Of a stretch of DNA of 64,000 nucleotides, positions 47,458-60,374 are shown piece after piece. The stretch is from Mercurialis annua (taxonomy: Eukaryota > Streptophyta > Magnoliopsida > Malpighiales > Euphorbiaceae). The stretch spans positions 4,727,001 through 4,791,000 of the forward strand of contig NC_065573.1 in the NCBI RefSeq assembly GCF_937616625.2. Reading direction: 5' to 3'. Position 1 is the first letter of the stretch; each line of letters starts with the position of its first letter. The notes beneath the pieces were generated by a model that did no database searches, was not told the origin of the DNA, and saw nothing but the letters and a program-made list of their open reading frames with translations. Position numbers and translations under genes: made by a program.

Positions 47458-48303
47458 GGTGTTTCCATGTGACCTTAGTGGATTAATTTAGGAAATTTAT
47501 AGAAAGATAATTAATATATAGTTATATTGATACAAAGAAAGATTATCAAATATAAAATTATTCATCAATCGTCAACAATGTTAACAAATTAAACATTAAT
47601 TTTGTAAAAAAAACGTTGGTGATGAATTATATCCATAATAAATTATATGTTAGCTATTAATTTTTTTAAAAATTTATATTTATATATGAATTAATAATAT
47701 ATACAACATGATACATAAAGATCAGTAGTGTACAACATGATATATACATATATCTAATATACATGATCACAATCTAGTAATTTATTTGGCATGCTTTCTC
47801 AATAACATTGCAAAATCATTTAACAATGCATTGATATTGTTTTCAATTGCCATGGAAATTATCGCAATCTCACTCTAAATCTCAATGAAATATATTTCAC
47901 ACTATTAATAACACTTATTCCCAAATGTGTTTCTACAATTATTTTAATTCCACTAATCAATGAAATAATTTTATCATGAGAAAAAATTTATGTCAAGACT
48001 TACGACTACAACAACCTAGTAACTAAGCTTTTTTCTTTCTTTCATTAATTATAAATTAACCTAAACATATGCTTAGAATACACCAAACCGTAAAAAATAC
48101 TAAACTATAAAATCCTAATGAAGAAAAACAAAGAGAATTTTTTCTTTAATTAGATTTTTTTTAAATAGGAAGAAAGATAATTCTCATAAAAAAAAGTAAG
48201 ACAAATTGAAAATTACAAATAGCATTTCAAATAAAACCCATAATCAGATCCTCGTCGCTTTTTCAAGAACGAAAATTTCCACAAAATTTTATCCAACTCT
48301 TTT
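47458..48303. other. AT-rich intergenic DNA
   Basis: No gene or repeat recognised up to the left end of the Mutator-like element. Confidence 0.6.
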
Positions 48304-48434
48304 GGGATTAATATAAATTTGGTGTCTGAACTTTTTTAAAAATGACAATTTGGTGTTTGAACAAAATTTTATATCGATCTGATAGGTGAACTTGTTTATA
48401 AATTACAAGTTGATGTGTCCAGCAGGTTTCTTTC
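48304..48434 (+). repeat. MULE left terminal inverted repeat
   Basis: 131 bp, inverted at 53760-53890. Its first bases GGGATTAAT resemble the ends of the MITEs in this window (GGGTTAATT, GGCTTAATT). Confidence 0.93.
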
Positions 48435-48765
48435 GAAAATGGTGACATGGATTGTGATATGGCTGAAAGATACAGGGTGGTATTAATGACATGGAATTAA
48501 GTTTTTAAGGGAAATTAAAATGGAACATGTGATATTCATGTGACAAGCAAAATGACATTCTTTGCCCCTGTATCTATCAAAACAGGACTAAGTTACTGAT
48601 TTTAGAAAATTAGGTTAAATTTAGGAAAATAATTACTGCAATTTGTGCGAAGTAGAAGACAGAAATCAACTACAACGCCTAATCAAGACTGGAAAAGGGA
48701 ATTGAAGAACTCGATTTTGCTTAATTTGCGTACATGAGAGAAATTTTGTGAAGCATTTGCATAAA

Positions 48766-51700
48766 ATGACAAGGTAAGTAACTTTTATAAATCCCTAAAA
48801 TTTACCTTCTTTGACCTAATTTTTTCCTTTAATCTTTGAATATTCTTCAAACCCAATTTGTAATATTTTTTAAAGTATTTGTTTATGATTAACAGTGGCA
48901 GACTTGTTATTGATTTGTATTGGGGGTGCTTTTTTGGAGATTTACGAGGGAGCCAAAAGGTTTATAATGGGGGAATGTTGTGGCATGTGGAGGTTGATAT
49001 TGATAATTTTACTTTGTCGGATTTTACCAATATCACACGGAATTTGCTAGGAAACAAACAAATTAGCAAGATTCACTTTAGATATCCAGGTAAGTCTTTA
49101 GCACATGGGTTGAGGCTGCTGACTGAGTGGTCAATTTTAGACTTAGTAAAGTTATTACTAGAGCATAAATTGATAGAAGTGTACACTGAGCACCATGTGG
49201 TTTCTGCTGAGGGCAATTTTGGTAATGTCCCTATAAGTGAGGGTATAACTGACATTAACATTGAGTCAATAGATGAAGCTGAGATAAGGCTTATAGATGT
49301 GGGGGTTGGACCTATTAATGACAGTTTTAGTGAGCAAATACAAGGTAGTGGAGTGGGTGAAGAAATTGCAGCTAGTGAAGATGTAATTGTAGCACAAGGA
49401 GTTGCAGCTAATGAAGGTACTCAGTTGAATGTTGACCATGGTCAGGCTGGTGAAGATGAAGAGCCTTCTGATGAAGAAATTGTGGACTGTCCTTATATGT
49501 CATCTGATGAAGAATTGGTACAATCTAGATCTAGTTTGAGGGATTTCAAGGAGAAAAAGAAACAGCTAGCAGATAAAATTAGATCATACAAAAATGCAGA
49601 CAATGAAGAGGTAGAACCTTCAGTTCAAGCAACTGAGCAACAACAAACTGACAAAGGTGTAGAGCAAGAGGGAAGTGGCACTGATTATTGGGATTCAGAT
49701 GAAGAGAATGAATGCTATAGCCCTGTGACAACAGATGATGAGGATGATGGTGATCCTGCCCAGAGGAGAAGGTCTCCTTTGTTCAAAAGCAAGGCAGAGA
49801 AGCTGTCTTTTGCTCTTGGTATGAAGGTGACTGGAGCACATCATTTTAAAGAAGCGCTTATTAGATTTTCTATTCAAGAAAGAAGGGAGATTAAACTGGT
49901 TAGAAACACACATAAAGAAGTAAGAGCTAGGTGTGTTAAGGCTTCATTCCCATTTCATATTTATGCCTCAGAGGAAACAGAAAGCAAGGGTTTTCTGATA
50001 AAGACTTACAATCCAGAGCATACTTGCCTGGTTACATTCAAGAATAGAAGAGTGACTACAAAGTGGTTGGCTAAGAACTACTTGTACAAATACAAGTCTC
50101 TCTCTCGAATGAGGTTGGTTGATTTGAAGTCTTTAATAAAGACTGATTTAAGGCTGGACATGAGTTTAACAAAGGTGAAAAGGGCTGTGTATGAAGCAAA
50201 TTTGATTCTTGAAGGTGAGGTTAAGGTAGAGTTTGCTTTATTATGGGATTACCTTGAGGAGATTAGGAGATCCAATGTTGGCAGCAGAGCTATTATGAAA
50301 GTGGAAAGGCCTTTGCCACAGTCTATGCCTATTTTTCAGAGATTGTACATTAACTTTTACTGCTTAAAGAAAGGACTACTGAATGGTTGTAGAAGGGTAA
50401 TTGGGCTAGACGGTTGCTTTTTAAAAGGAAATGTCAAAGGAGAAATATTAGCAGTTGTTGGGAGGGATGGAAACAATCAAATATTTCCTATGGCCTGGGC
50501 TTTAGTTGACACAGAAAGGAGGGAAACATGGGATTGGTTCATCCAACTGCTTGCAGAGGATCTTGAAATGGGGCAAGGGGCAGGATGGTGCATTATAACT
50601 GACCAACAAAAGGTATATCTCAACTCTGTATTTATATGGTAGTTATGAATTATTAGTTAGGTTGTTAGTTAGGTTGTTAGTTAGCAAATGTTAGTTAGGT
50701 TGTTAGTTAGCAAATGTTAGTTAGGTCGTTAGTTAGTGTTGTTTTTTGGGTGAATTGTTGTTTATATGCATTATAATTTGCAGGGCTTGTTGGATTCAGT
50801 AGCTGATTTGCTACCTAGAGCTGAACAGAGGTGTTGCGCAAGGCACCTTTATGCTAATTGGAGGAAAAAATGGAAGGAGAGAGGATTTGCAGAAGCAATG
50901 GTGGAAATGTGCTAAGTCTTCGAATATGCCCGATTTTGAGATAAATATGGAGGCAATGAGACAACTCACACAAAAAGGCTTGATGACATGTTGGTTACCC
51001 ATCCTAGACACTGGTGCAGAGCATACTTTACAACTGAGGTAAAGTGTGATATAGTTGATAATAATTTAATTGAGGCTTTTAATGGGAAAATTATAGAAGC
51101 TAGAACTAAGAATGTTATTTCCATGTTAGAAGACATAAGGTGTTTAGTTATGAATAGGCTGCGTACTAATAGGGACCTTGCATCTAACTGGATAGGTGAT
51201 TTTGGTAATAGAATAAGAAAAAAACTCCATGAGAGTAAGGTAAAAAGTGGTAACTGTGAAGTGTTATGGAATGGGGATGATGGCTTTGAAATAGGGCAGT
51301 GTGGAGATAGCTATGTAGTCGGTCTGAAAAACAGAACTTGCCTTTGTAGACAATTTGACTTAACAGGTATTCCTTGCCCCCATGCATTTTGTGCTATCTC
51401 ATACTTAGATGAAGATCCAGAAAATTACATTTCCCATTGGTTTAGGAAAGAAACCTGTTTACAGGCATACATGCACATGATGCAACCAATGAATGGGAGG
51501 AAATTTTGGGAAAAAAACCCCATATACCCACCTCAGCCCCCTCCATTCAAAAGGATTCCTGGCAGACCTGCAAAAAACAGAAGAAAAGAAGAAGGAGAAG
51601 CTTCTAGTGGGTATAAGTTATCTAGAAAGGGCAGAGTCATGACTTGCCAAGTCTGTTTTGAGAAGGGTCACAATAGAAAAAAGTGCCCCAACGCTCCACC

Positions 51701-52613
51701 AAAAGATGGTAATAGGACTGGGAATCAACAAGTGACAAGGGAGAAAACACAGAATCAACAAGTCACAAGGGAGCAACCTGCTAGGATATCAAAATTGCAT
51801 GTAAGTTATGTTAGTCAGTTAGTATAAAAGTTTTTGTAACAACTTCTATAATGCAAGTGTCTGTTTCAACTTGTTTTCAGTTCGTGAGAGCAGCACATGA
51901 CACACAAAAAGGAAATGAGAGTGAAACATCACACTCAAATGCAGCAACTAGTGGAGTCACCAATCCAGTAATCATTTCAAGAAATTTTGGGAGCAATGTG
52001 AAAACTTTTGAGAGAAACATTCCAGCTGCAAAAAGTAATCCAACTTATATTCCAGGATTGCATAGCCAGCCTGTTAGAGGATATGGTGTATACAATGATT
52101 ATATGACAAACACTTACGTGACAAATGTAAGATTTTTTAGTTTTTATTTTGATTATTTGGCTGTTAGTTGTGTTTTTTTATATGTAGTAGCTAGTGCATC
52201 ATAATTAAGTGGTTTTTTATTCGTAGCCAAAAACCACAAGTCAAAGGGTCATACACAGTGAAGGTGTTAGAAGAGTTGGTAATGAACCTGAACCATTATT
52301 TATGACTGGAAGAGGAGTGGGTTTAAAGAGACGGGGAAAACAATGTGTGACTACATTTCAACCACAAGTATTTGCCTTGTATTTTTATTATTTGTCTACA
52401 AATGGTTATTTTCTTTGAGTTTTTGTATATATATGTGACTTATAAGAGTTGCATTTTATATATTTTTTCTCATAGACGAAAGCAACAACTAGAGCCAGCA
52501 AGAAGGTTAAAAAGACTACAACAGCTGAGACTTCAGAGCCAATTATCACTACCCAAGACTCTGTCAGATCAAAACCAGCTCCAGACACTTTGCCCGAGCA
52601 CTCTACGGCATAA
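48766..52613 (+). pseudogene. MULE transposase (MuDR family), six exons, frameshifted
   Basis: Proposed exons: 48766-48773, 48896-50612, 50784-51800, 51881-52126, 52227-52367 and 52476-52613. All introns have GT-AG ends; those after exon 2 are phase 0, supporting the model of about 1,088 codons. Order: PB1-like N terminus (SGRLVIDLYWGCF), acidic Glu/Asp-rich linker, MULE core with Asp in GLDGCFLKG (about residue 508), Asp in ITDQQKG (572) and Glu in NNLIEAFNG (about 672), SWIM finger CLCRQFDLTGIPCPH (about 760), and zinc knuckle CQVCFEKGHNRKKC (about 862). Exon 3 carries two compensating frameshifts bracketing LQKQWWKCAKSSN (about 50875-50980); in the main frame TAA falls at 50913-50915. An unspliced start at ATG 48885 is the alternative. 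Confidence 0.88.
50649..50745 (+). repeat. Short tandem repeat in transposase intron 2
   Basis: Three to four copies of GTTAGTTAGGTTGTTAGTTA with GCAAAT spacers, about 25-bp period, in the intron between exons 2 and 3. Confidence 0.85.
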
Positions 52614-53261
52614 TTGAAGGAGCTTATGTAAAGATTTTGTGTTTCGGACAGCTTAGGTTGTTACCAAGCTTTTTGCTTTACTTAGGTGGTGATCGAACTC
52701 AAGTCAATCTAGTTTCTGTATTAGATTTTTGTAGCAATGATTGAACTGAAGTCGATCTATATCCTAGGTGCTTTTGTTTGTGTTGAGACTGATTAAAACC
52801 AACACAGTGATGTCATATTTTGTATCAAACATGTTGGCTATTTGAAATTGTGATATGATACTACCCAATTTGAATTTATATGTGATTTTGTATTTGAACT
52901 TTTTTTCTTAGTTTATGATCAAAAAATTTGAAATTGCAGCTAAATTTGTATCACATATGTATTGCCTCTAAATTATGTAGCTTCTTTCAGGCATTTCATT
53001 GAACACATTCAGTGACTAGTTATGTAGCTTAATTCACTTAGCCATTTCATCAAACACATTCTTTCAGACAATTCATCAAACACCTTCCCATCATTTAATT
53101 CACACATTCACCCAAACAATAATAATACAGCAAATTCAATTCAAAGTTTCAATTTTCATTAATATTTATAAACTTAACAAACAACACAATACTTTTAGTT
53201 TTACAAACATCACAAACTACAAAACAACATACAGATCGTACATCAGATTGTAACATACATT

Positions 53262-53508
53262 TCACTTAAATATAAGAACTAAAACAGAAAATATTGCCCA
53301 TGCCCATAAGAACTTTTCCCTTCGCCAGCTTCTTGCTGCTTCAGCTTCTAATCTTCCAATCTTTCTTAGTAAACCAGGTATAATTCGAGTGGCTCTCTCG
53401 CACATTTCGTCACCTGCCCATTTGAAATAGCTGCAATCTCCCATCTCGCATGTCATGAACTTTCGCCCAGGATTTCAGTTTGTCCATGAAGTTTTCTCTA
53501 CGCATCTC
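53262..53508 (-). pseudogene. GRF-type zinc-finger protein remnant, antisense in the MULE
   Basis: The frame reads RCVEKTSWTN, a TGA (53477-53475), then NPGRKFMTCEMGDCSYFKWAG and a helical tail rich in Arg and Glu that ends in a hydrophobic segment (FLWAWAIFSVLVLIF). TSWT...NPGRKF...C....C..FKW is the GRF zinc-finger signature, and a C-terminal hydrophobic anchor is common in the small plant proteins of this type. A splice acceptor (TGACAG) precedes the exon on the minus strand; no upstream exon with the first Cys pair was found. It may be a captured host fragment or a second MULE gene. Confidence 0.75.
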
Positions 53509-53759
53509 CTGTCACAATAACAAAATTTCATTTCAATGTTAAAGAAAGAGTTGAAGAATAATCAGAAATACACAGTATAGAAGAGAAAGAAGAAGGCTTT
53601 AGTTGTGCTTTTAGGGGATTCTTTTTTACCGTTGCAAAGGGCTCTTTTGTCCATTTGAAATAAGCCAACCCCTAAATTCCACATCATTTACGTTTTAATA
53701 AGTATCTGTCTATGTGGAAATTGATCCCTTCCATAAAAACTGCATTTTATGGGCTATCG

Positions 53760-53890
53760 GAAAGAAACCTGCTGGACACGTCAACTTGTGATTTATAAAC
53801 AAGTTCACCTATCGAATCAATATAAAATTTTGTTCAAACACCAAATTGTCATTTTTTAAAAAGTTCAGACACCAAATTTATATTAATCCC
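53760..53890 (-). repeat. MULE right terminal inverted repeat
   Basis: Inverted copy of 48304-48434, 131 bp, with a handful of differences. Confidence 0.93.
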
Positions 53891-54642
53891 TTTTCTTTTA
53901 GCCAGTTTGGGAGCTTAAGTGCTTTTTCCACCTCCAAGCCACCTAAATCGATCATGTACACATAATGATAGTTCTAATATTCATACACTAAAAATATTAT
54001 AATATAGTTCGAATCACTAAATAACAGTAAATAGAAGCTCCAATATAACTTTGCATGAATAATTCTTGACTTTCAGGAAATAAAACACTATTAGAACTCT
54101 AAAATTCTATATTTATAATTGTGTTTCTATATATTAATAAAAATAAACTGAAACAAAATTAATCAAAATTATACCTCTTTGTTTGATTAAGAGATGAACC
54201 TGCAAAATCAAAAACATAATATTTATACAAATCTAAAGACATTTTGTAGTAAAGAATTAAATCTTAAAAATCTGTATTTTAACCTTTTAATTTTTTTTAA
54301 TTGCTTCAACATCAAATCCAAAAATAAGGCAAGCATAATAAAACTGTTACCAGATAAATTAGTCCATTATATATTGTTTATCAATTATTTTAGCTTTAAA
54401 AGCTATTAATTTGAATTAGTAAATCATAATTAAAGCTACCAATTGAATTGAGGAGGTTTCTAAATTAATTTTTTTATATATTATTTTGAAAATATTCTCA
54501 TTAATTTTCAGGAATTGATTATTTTTGAAAATAACTTATTTTAGAAAGATATATAGTATATATGCATTTTAATTATATTTTAAATTATTTTCTTTCTGAT
54601 AAAAGGATCGAGCAATGAAAAAATATATTTTTATATTTAATA
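53891..54642. other. AT-rich intergenic DNA
   Basis: No gene recognised. The 71-codon frame at 54194-54409 is Asn/Lys/Phe-rich and looks like chance. Confidence 0.6.
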
Positions 54643-54651
54643 TTATATATA

Positions 54652-55021
54652 GGGTTAATTCCTAAAAAAATCACGAACTTTACACGAAGTTTCATTTTAA
54701 TCATGACCTTTAAAAGTTGTCATTTAAAGGCACGAACTTTCATTTTATTTCAAATCTATCACCAAAGTAAAATTCGGTGTATTTTATCTGACTAAAAATT
54801 TCTAATCCTAGATACTCTAACCGAAAGATAATAAGATTTGATGTTGATTAATAACTTGGGTCTTTTATTAATGATTTCGTGAAGAATTTAGTCAATAAAA
54901 ATACACTGAAATGATGAATTTGAAACAATATGAAAGTCCGTGTCTTTAAATGGCAACTTTTAAAGGTCATGATTAAAATAAAACTTAGTGTAAAATTCGT
55001 CATTTTTTTATGAATTAACCC
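54652..55021. mobile_element. Mutator-type MITE, 370 bp (family 2)
   Basis: Ends GGGTTAATTCCTAAAAAAAT (left) and GGGTTAATTCATAAAAAAAT (inverted right), arms of about 130 bp, perfect 9-bp duplication TTATATATA (54643-54651 and 55022-55030). The arms differ from family 1 after the first nine bases, though TTTACACGAA and the ACCTTTAAAA motif are shared. Confidence 0.94.
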
Positions 55022-55320
55022 TTATATATAATGACCGCTTTATAATCTATTTTTGTTACTCTTTTGTTCATTTTCTATAGAATACAACTCATTTCAAATT
55101 ATATGCTGTTTATTCTTATTTTTAATATTTTCTTTTTTATTTATACAACTTGATTCATCATTTTATGTATCAAACTAATTTCGTAATGAAATAAAAGGAA
55201 AAAAATTATAAACTACAACTTTTAATTTTTAATTATCACCAAAATTTATTATATTAATTTTATTTGCTAGCTATTAAAAAATTAAAGGAACACTATATAA
55301 TACATCAATAATTAATTTTA

Positions 55321-55639
55321 GGGTTAATTACATATAAAGTCACCACCTTTACACGAATTCTCAAAAATAACACGACCTTTAAAACGTGTCAATTCATGGC
55401 ATCACCTTTCATTTTTTTTTTAAAAACAACATGAGCACGTTTTTAGATAAAATGTTGCTGACTTGAACACTCAATGGGAGTGCCACGTGTCATGCCACGT
55501 CAGCAAAAACGCCACTAAAAATGTGCTCATGTTGTTTTTGAAAAGAAATGAAAGGTGGTGCCCTGAATTGCCACGTTTTAAAGGTCGTGTTATTTTTGCA
55601 ATTTCGTGTAAAGGTGGTGATTTTATATGTAATTAACCC
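55321..55639. mobile_element. Mutator-type MITE, 319 bp (family 1, copy 2)
   Basis: Same family as 40239-40555, inverted relative to it. The duplication TTAATTTTA is perfect (55312-55320 and 55640-55648). It lies 300 bp from the family 2 MITE. Confidence 0.95.
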
Positions 55640-56512
55640 TTAATTTTATTTTAAATGGCAACTGATACCAAATGCTTGAATAAAATATTGTCAAAAGTCA
55701 TGTTTTTCAAAACTTTATATGTATACTTTTTATTTTAAGTTTCACAATATCACGACCCAAATTATTGAGCCGAGACCGGCGCTAGGGAATGGGAGTGGTA
55801 GCTCCAAAACCCGTAGCAAGCCTAAAACCACTAATAATTTTTCGCATTTAAAAACATATTATCATATATATAGAATATTTTCAGAAAACTCTTTTAGATA
55901 ACATACTTATAGATATCAAAGTATTATATTAGAGTTTACATTCAAAATAAACTATTTGAAATTAAATCGCTATCCTTATACTGACTACTGCAGCTCTAGG
56001 AACTCATACTGGTGCAAGTCCAATGACTTTTGGCACAATGGAGATGGCTTGTCTGATCCGACTTCTAATACCTGCAAACATCAGAGTGAGGGGTAAGTAT
56101 TTGGAAAAATGCTGAGTGAGTATGCAACTTATTATCGGTATTATCAAAATACACATCGCATACTCAAACATATATATATATTTATCTCGATATAATATGA
56201 AAATAACATAATATTCATAAATAGCAGATCCGACCGAAACCCTAATCTTAAACTCTGAACTTATCTCACTCCGAATACTCGAATCAAACTGATCCAAGTG
56301 ATCCGACCCGGGAGTGTTCACACTCAACCACGTCAGCCGCGACCAATCTCTTAATCTCAAAGTGTGAGTTCAACTCACTGGTGGGTCCAACCCACTAGAT
56401 ACGGGGCTCAGGTTACACCGTAACCGAGTTCTCACTCGTATCGCATTCATATCGTATGCGCATTTCATAATCTCATAGACAATCTAGACACGCTAGACTG
56501 ACTCAAATACTG

Positions 56513-56543
56513 GTGATCACACAGCCTATTGACACCCAATAGG
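56513..56543 (-). promoter_or_regulatory. Conserved LTR stem-loop plus palindrome (element E)
   Basis: Perfect stem CCTATTG/CAATAGG (56525-56543) and palindrome GTGATCAC (56513-56520), four bases apart. Confidence 0.7.
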
Positions 56544-57133
56544 TAGTTGGTTTCTTCGGATCGCATGCTAGATACTCATATTCAAACAATGAATATAATG
56601 GCATTCATATAATCACATTCATCAAACATGCCATCTTATATAAGCAAATCATATAACTGCGACGTATTGATAATCATATTCATAATATATGAAAATAACT
56701 TTAATAATAATAATACGCGAAAGTAAATTGCCACTCACTGTGACCGCTATTCCTTATATCCGAACGTAAGCTCCAGGAGACTGGTCCGTCAATCCTCATC
56801 GAGCTTCTTGGTTCGTCATACTCGTAGCTCGATAGTCTGTCACATCTATCATAGGATTCTATTGTTAAAATATATATTTAGAGAATCCTATTCTTAAAAA
56901 CTGCACTAGATACCTATCACGATAAAAGAACGAAACATAATTGTCGTTCTCTAAACGTATCTTTCTTTGAAGATCTCTATTCATTTCTTGATTACTCATC
57001 ATGCTAATGTTCATTGCTATAATGTCTTATTAATATTCATTTTAAGACATTTGTCAGAGTTCTACACCCGTATCATGCCATCGGAAGCCAGTTTTCGCTC
57101 CCGGAAGTCCCAGGGAGGTCACAATCGAAGTAG

Positions 57134-57262
57134 GGCACGTCGTGCCAGCTTGGCACATCGTGCCCTTCACTGGTGCACGTCGTGCACCCTTGTGTGCACG
57201 TCGTGCACCCTTGTGGTGCACGTCGCGCACCAGCACGACGTGCTGAAGTGCAGCACGTCGTG
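57134..57262. repeat. Palindrome array GCACGTCGTGC (element E LTR)
   Basis: Seven or so palindromes on GCACG-T-CGTGC with varying flanks (GGGCACG/CGTGCC, TGGTGCACG/CGTGCACC). A smaller group with GTCGCACGTCGTGCGAC lies at 57607-57652. Both are downstream of the TATA candidate on the minus strand, by about 390-430 and 780-910 bp. Confidence 0.88.
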
Positions 57263-58659
57263 CGCACTTTGAAAGCAGCGTTTTTGAGGCTCCTAGACCT
57301 TTTTCAACGCCCCAAATTACTCCACATTCATTCCAACACATACCTAGATCATTTAAACACATTATAAACACTTTTATCACTTCGAAATCAACCGTAAACG
57401 TCTCAATTCCGACGTACGCGATTCGAGCGTAACATTTTCGTTGAGACAGCCTATAACCTCAAATTTTAACATCCAAATCAGCAATATTACCTTGATATGA
57501 TGCTTAGGATTGATATACAATCCTTTCCTCTTTCCAACGCAACGAGAATCGCTGAATTCCGAGTCCGAACGAAGAAATTATGCCAATCGCAAGTCCGCTC
57601 GTGTCGCGAGGTTATGTCGCACGTCGTGAGACCTTGTCGCACGTCGTGCGACACCTTAAAACAGCCCCAAATATCATCTCGACATGCTCCCGACATCCCT
57701 AACTCATTCCGACATATTTCTACATCAATATAACACAATATTCAACTCAATAATCATCAAAAACGTCAAAAACAACGTGATTACGGTTGATACGATTCGA
57801 TCTCGACATGGCAGCCCTATATTCTTCAGTTTCAGCACTCAAAACGACAAAGTTACCTTGGTTTGAAGCTTGAGGAGGATAGAGAATCGAATTCCGAACA
57901 AATCGATATAAAGAACTTGCGATTTGGACGAGAAACGGCGAAACGGCGACGGATCGAAGTCGATCGCCAAATTTCTCTCGTCTGTTCTTTCTTTCCTCTT
58001 CTTATCTTAACCTTTCCTTATTATTAAGGAATTCATATATATATGTTGGCTAATTAACCACTTTCGTCCTTAATTTCTTTAACTTAAACCAATTCTCTTT
58101 TAAACTTTCTAATTTAACCAAATAGTTAATTATTCACTTTAACTCAATTACTTACGTATTATTTATATTCCAATAAATAATACTAACACAAGATTATTAC
58201 TTTCCGTCAATAATCTTTCAATTACTATTCTCGAGGCTTAATTGGCTAATTTACAATTAGATCCTTGAACTTTTCAAAATTGCAATTTAGCCCAAAACGC
58301 ATCCGCGTCCAAATTTTAATAGGTGTCCGATTAACTCGAGACTTTTACCACATATACTATAAAACATTTCACGGACCTTGGCGAAATAATTTTCCTTTTT
58401 GGGACTTAACTGGTTAAAGTACCACTTTAGTCCCTGAACTCTAGTTTGGGACTTTTCTTGACATTTTTCCTTTTAATTTAAACTCCAACTTTAGAATTGG
58501 AATATGATATTAAATTCCGCATAATTACTTTCCCAAGACCGACCTACTAAATGCTTATTTACTTTAATTTCTTGGAAATTATTTCCGATATCGCCACCCT
58601 GGCGAATCAGAACTGGACACATGGTCCAATTAAATACTTAAATATTTTGGGGTATTACA

Positions 58660-59000
58660 TTATTCCCCCCTTATAAAAATTCGTCTTCGAATTTTCATAT
58701 ACTTTTCATACTTACTTTAATTCCCTTTTGCATCTAGAATTTTATTCATAGTAGGGACTCCGTGTTCGCTTTTACGTTACTTGTCGGTGCATGAAATCGT
58801 TATTCCAATTTCTATACTTCTTGCACTTTGACGTCAGTTATCATTGACAGCCTGATCTTTGATCTCTTCTCTTTATTCTGTAACACAATCTTTGCGTTTG
58901 TCCTTTGTCTGACATTCAATACTATGAACTCTTAGTTTAATACTGATATCCCATGATAATTCGTTCTAGCGATACTTTATCACTAAGGACGATAATCCTT
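58660..59000 (-). other. Element E interior tail, cut by element F
   Basis: The minus strand ends AAATTCG-AAGA-CGAATTT (58677-58694) and AAGGGGGGAATAA directly before the LTR. The remaining 300 bp show no coding homology. Element F begins at 59001, so the rest of E may lie beyond the window. Confidence 0.75.
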
Positions 59001-60228
59001 TGTAATACCCCGTATTTTATAAGCCACGTGTAAAGGTTTTATTAGCCGGGAATACGTAAATTAAATTTAAACGTAAATTTAATTTATAAGTATCCCTAAA
59101 AGTATATCGTAATAATAGGAGTTTCAAAAAGTTAAATCGAGGTTTTAAATTTTAATAAAGGAATATGACGGGACTAATAGAACATAAAATACGACTGGAA
59201 TCGTAAGATAAATATATATTGATAATTAATATATCAATATACCACTCTAAGTGGAGAGTTTAATATTTCGGACAAAATCCCGAAATTAAAATGTCGAAAC
59301 TCGGAAGTCTCGACGTGTAATTAAAGAATATAAGTTTAGATATATATATATATATAAATATATATATTAAAAGAAAAAGAAAAAGGAAGTGATAAGAAGA
59401 GAATAAGAAGGAGAGGCGGTGTGAAGTGGTAGGCAAGTTGTGGAAAAAGAATCATTTGGTCCTTGGATTCTTTACTTTAATTAGTTTTAGTTATAAACTA
59501 ATTAAGTATTATTCGTTAGTCCAAATTAAAATAAAATAATATATAAGTCCCGAGCGAATAATTTTGGTGTCATTATTCGCGAAATAATTTGACGAAGCTA
59601 TCGTCAAAGTTTCATAGAATTTGGACGTAGAAAGTTTAATCAAGTGAGACTGAGTTGGACCTAATAAATCTTCAGAGATTTATTAAGAATAAAATATAAG
59701 TCGGATAAGAATAAAAATTATATTTTTATTCTTATTATATTTTATTAGATTTTTGGGTAAAATTTTACGAAATTCGGAAGTCGTTTTCGTTTAAATTACG
59801 AACGACTATTTAAGATTTTGAGTTAAAGTGGTAAATTAACCAAAACATATATATATAATGTTATTGGAATGAATTGTGCAACACAATTCATTTGCTTCAT
59901 CTCAGAAGCAAATTGAGAGCTGCTTTCTCTCAAAGCAGTGCGTGAAATTAGGGCTCGATTCCGATCCGTCCGTTTCTCGATTCTAAATCCGTTTCTTCGA
60001 CGATTACTCGAGTAATCGAGGTATTAAATCCATATTAAACGTTTATTTTAATATATTTCGATATATTTCGAATATATATTCGTTTATAAACGGTTACCGT
60101 ATCGAACGATCGATTTAAACGTCCAAATTGTAATTGAATGGTGTATATGTGAAATAGGACATGAGAATAGCGTTTTTGGATGTTTTAAGCAGGACGGAAA
60201 GTCCCGGAATTTCAATTCCGGGGCTGTG

Positions 60229-60374
60229 CGACCGTACAGCACAGTGTGCGGGCGCACACTGTGCTGTGCGAGCGCACAGTGTGCGGGCGCACACTGTGCT
60301 GTGCGGCCGCACAGCATAGTGTGCGGGCGCACACTAAGCTGTGCGGGCGCACAGCAACCCCGACGGGTTGTCGG
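60229..60374. repeat. Palindrome array GTGCGGGCGCAC (element F LTR)
   Basis: Alternating palindromes: AGTGTGCG-GG-CGCACACT, GCTGTGCG-GC-CGCACAGC and GCTGTGCG-GG-CGCACAGC types, ended by CAACCCCGAC/GTCGGGGTT. It follows the same CCCGGAATTT/AATTCCGGGG-type leader hairpin as in X and C, but the array itself is unrelated in sequence. Confidence 0.9.

Larger units (their letters stand above)
48304..53890 (+). mobile_element. Mutator-like element (MULE), 5.6 kb, near complete
   Basis: Terminal inverted repeats of 131 bp (48304-48434 and 53760-53890) start GGGATTAATATAAATTTGG and differ at only a few positions. They enclose a spliced MuDR-type transposase gene and an antisense GRF-zinc-finger remnant. 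The 9-mers flanking the ends, AACTCTTTT and TTTTCTTTT, agree at six of nine positions, so the duplication has decayed or the boundary is blurred by the T-run. Confidence 0.92.
55748..58659 (-). repeat. Element E 3' LTR
   Basis: 2,912-bp minus-strand LTR from GGGGTATTACA (58659) to TATCACGACCC (55748; TG has become TA). A polypurine tract and pre-tract dyad follow, so an interior once lay at higher coordinates. TATA candidate CATATATATATG near 58035-58047. Related to LTR G. Confidence 0.88.
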
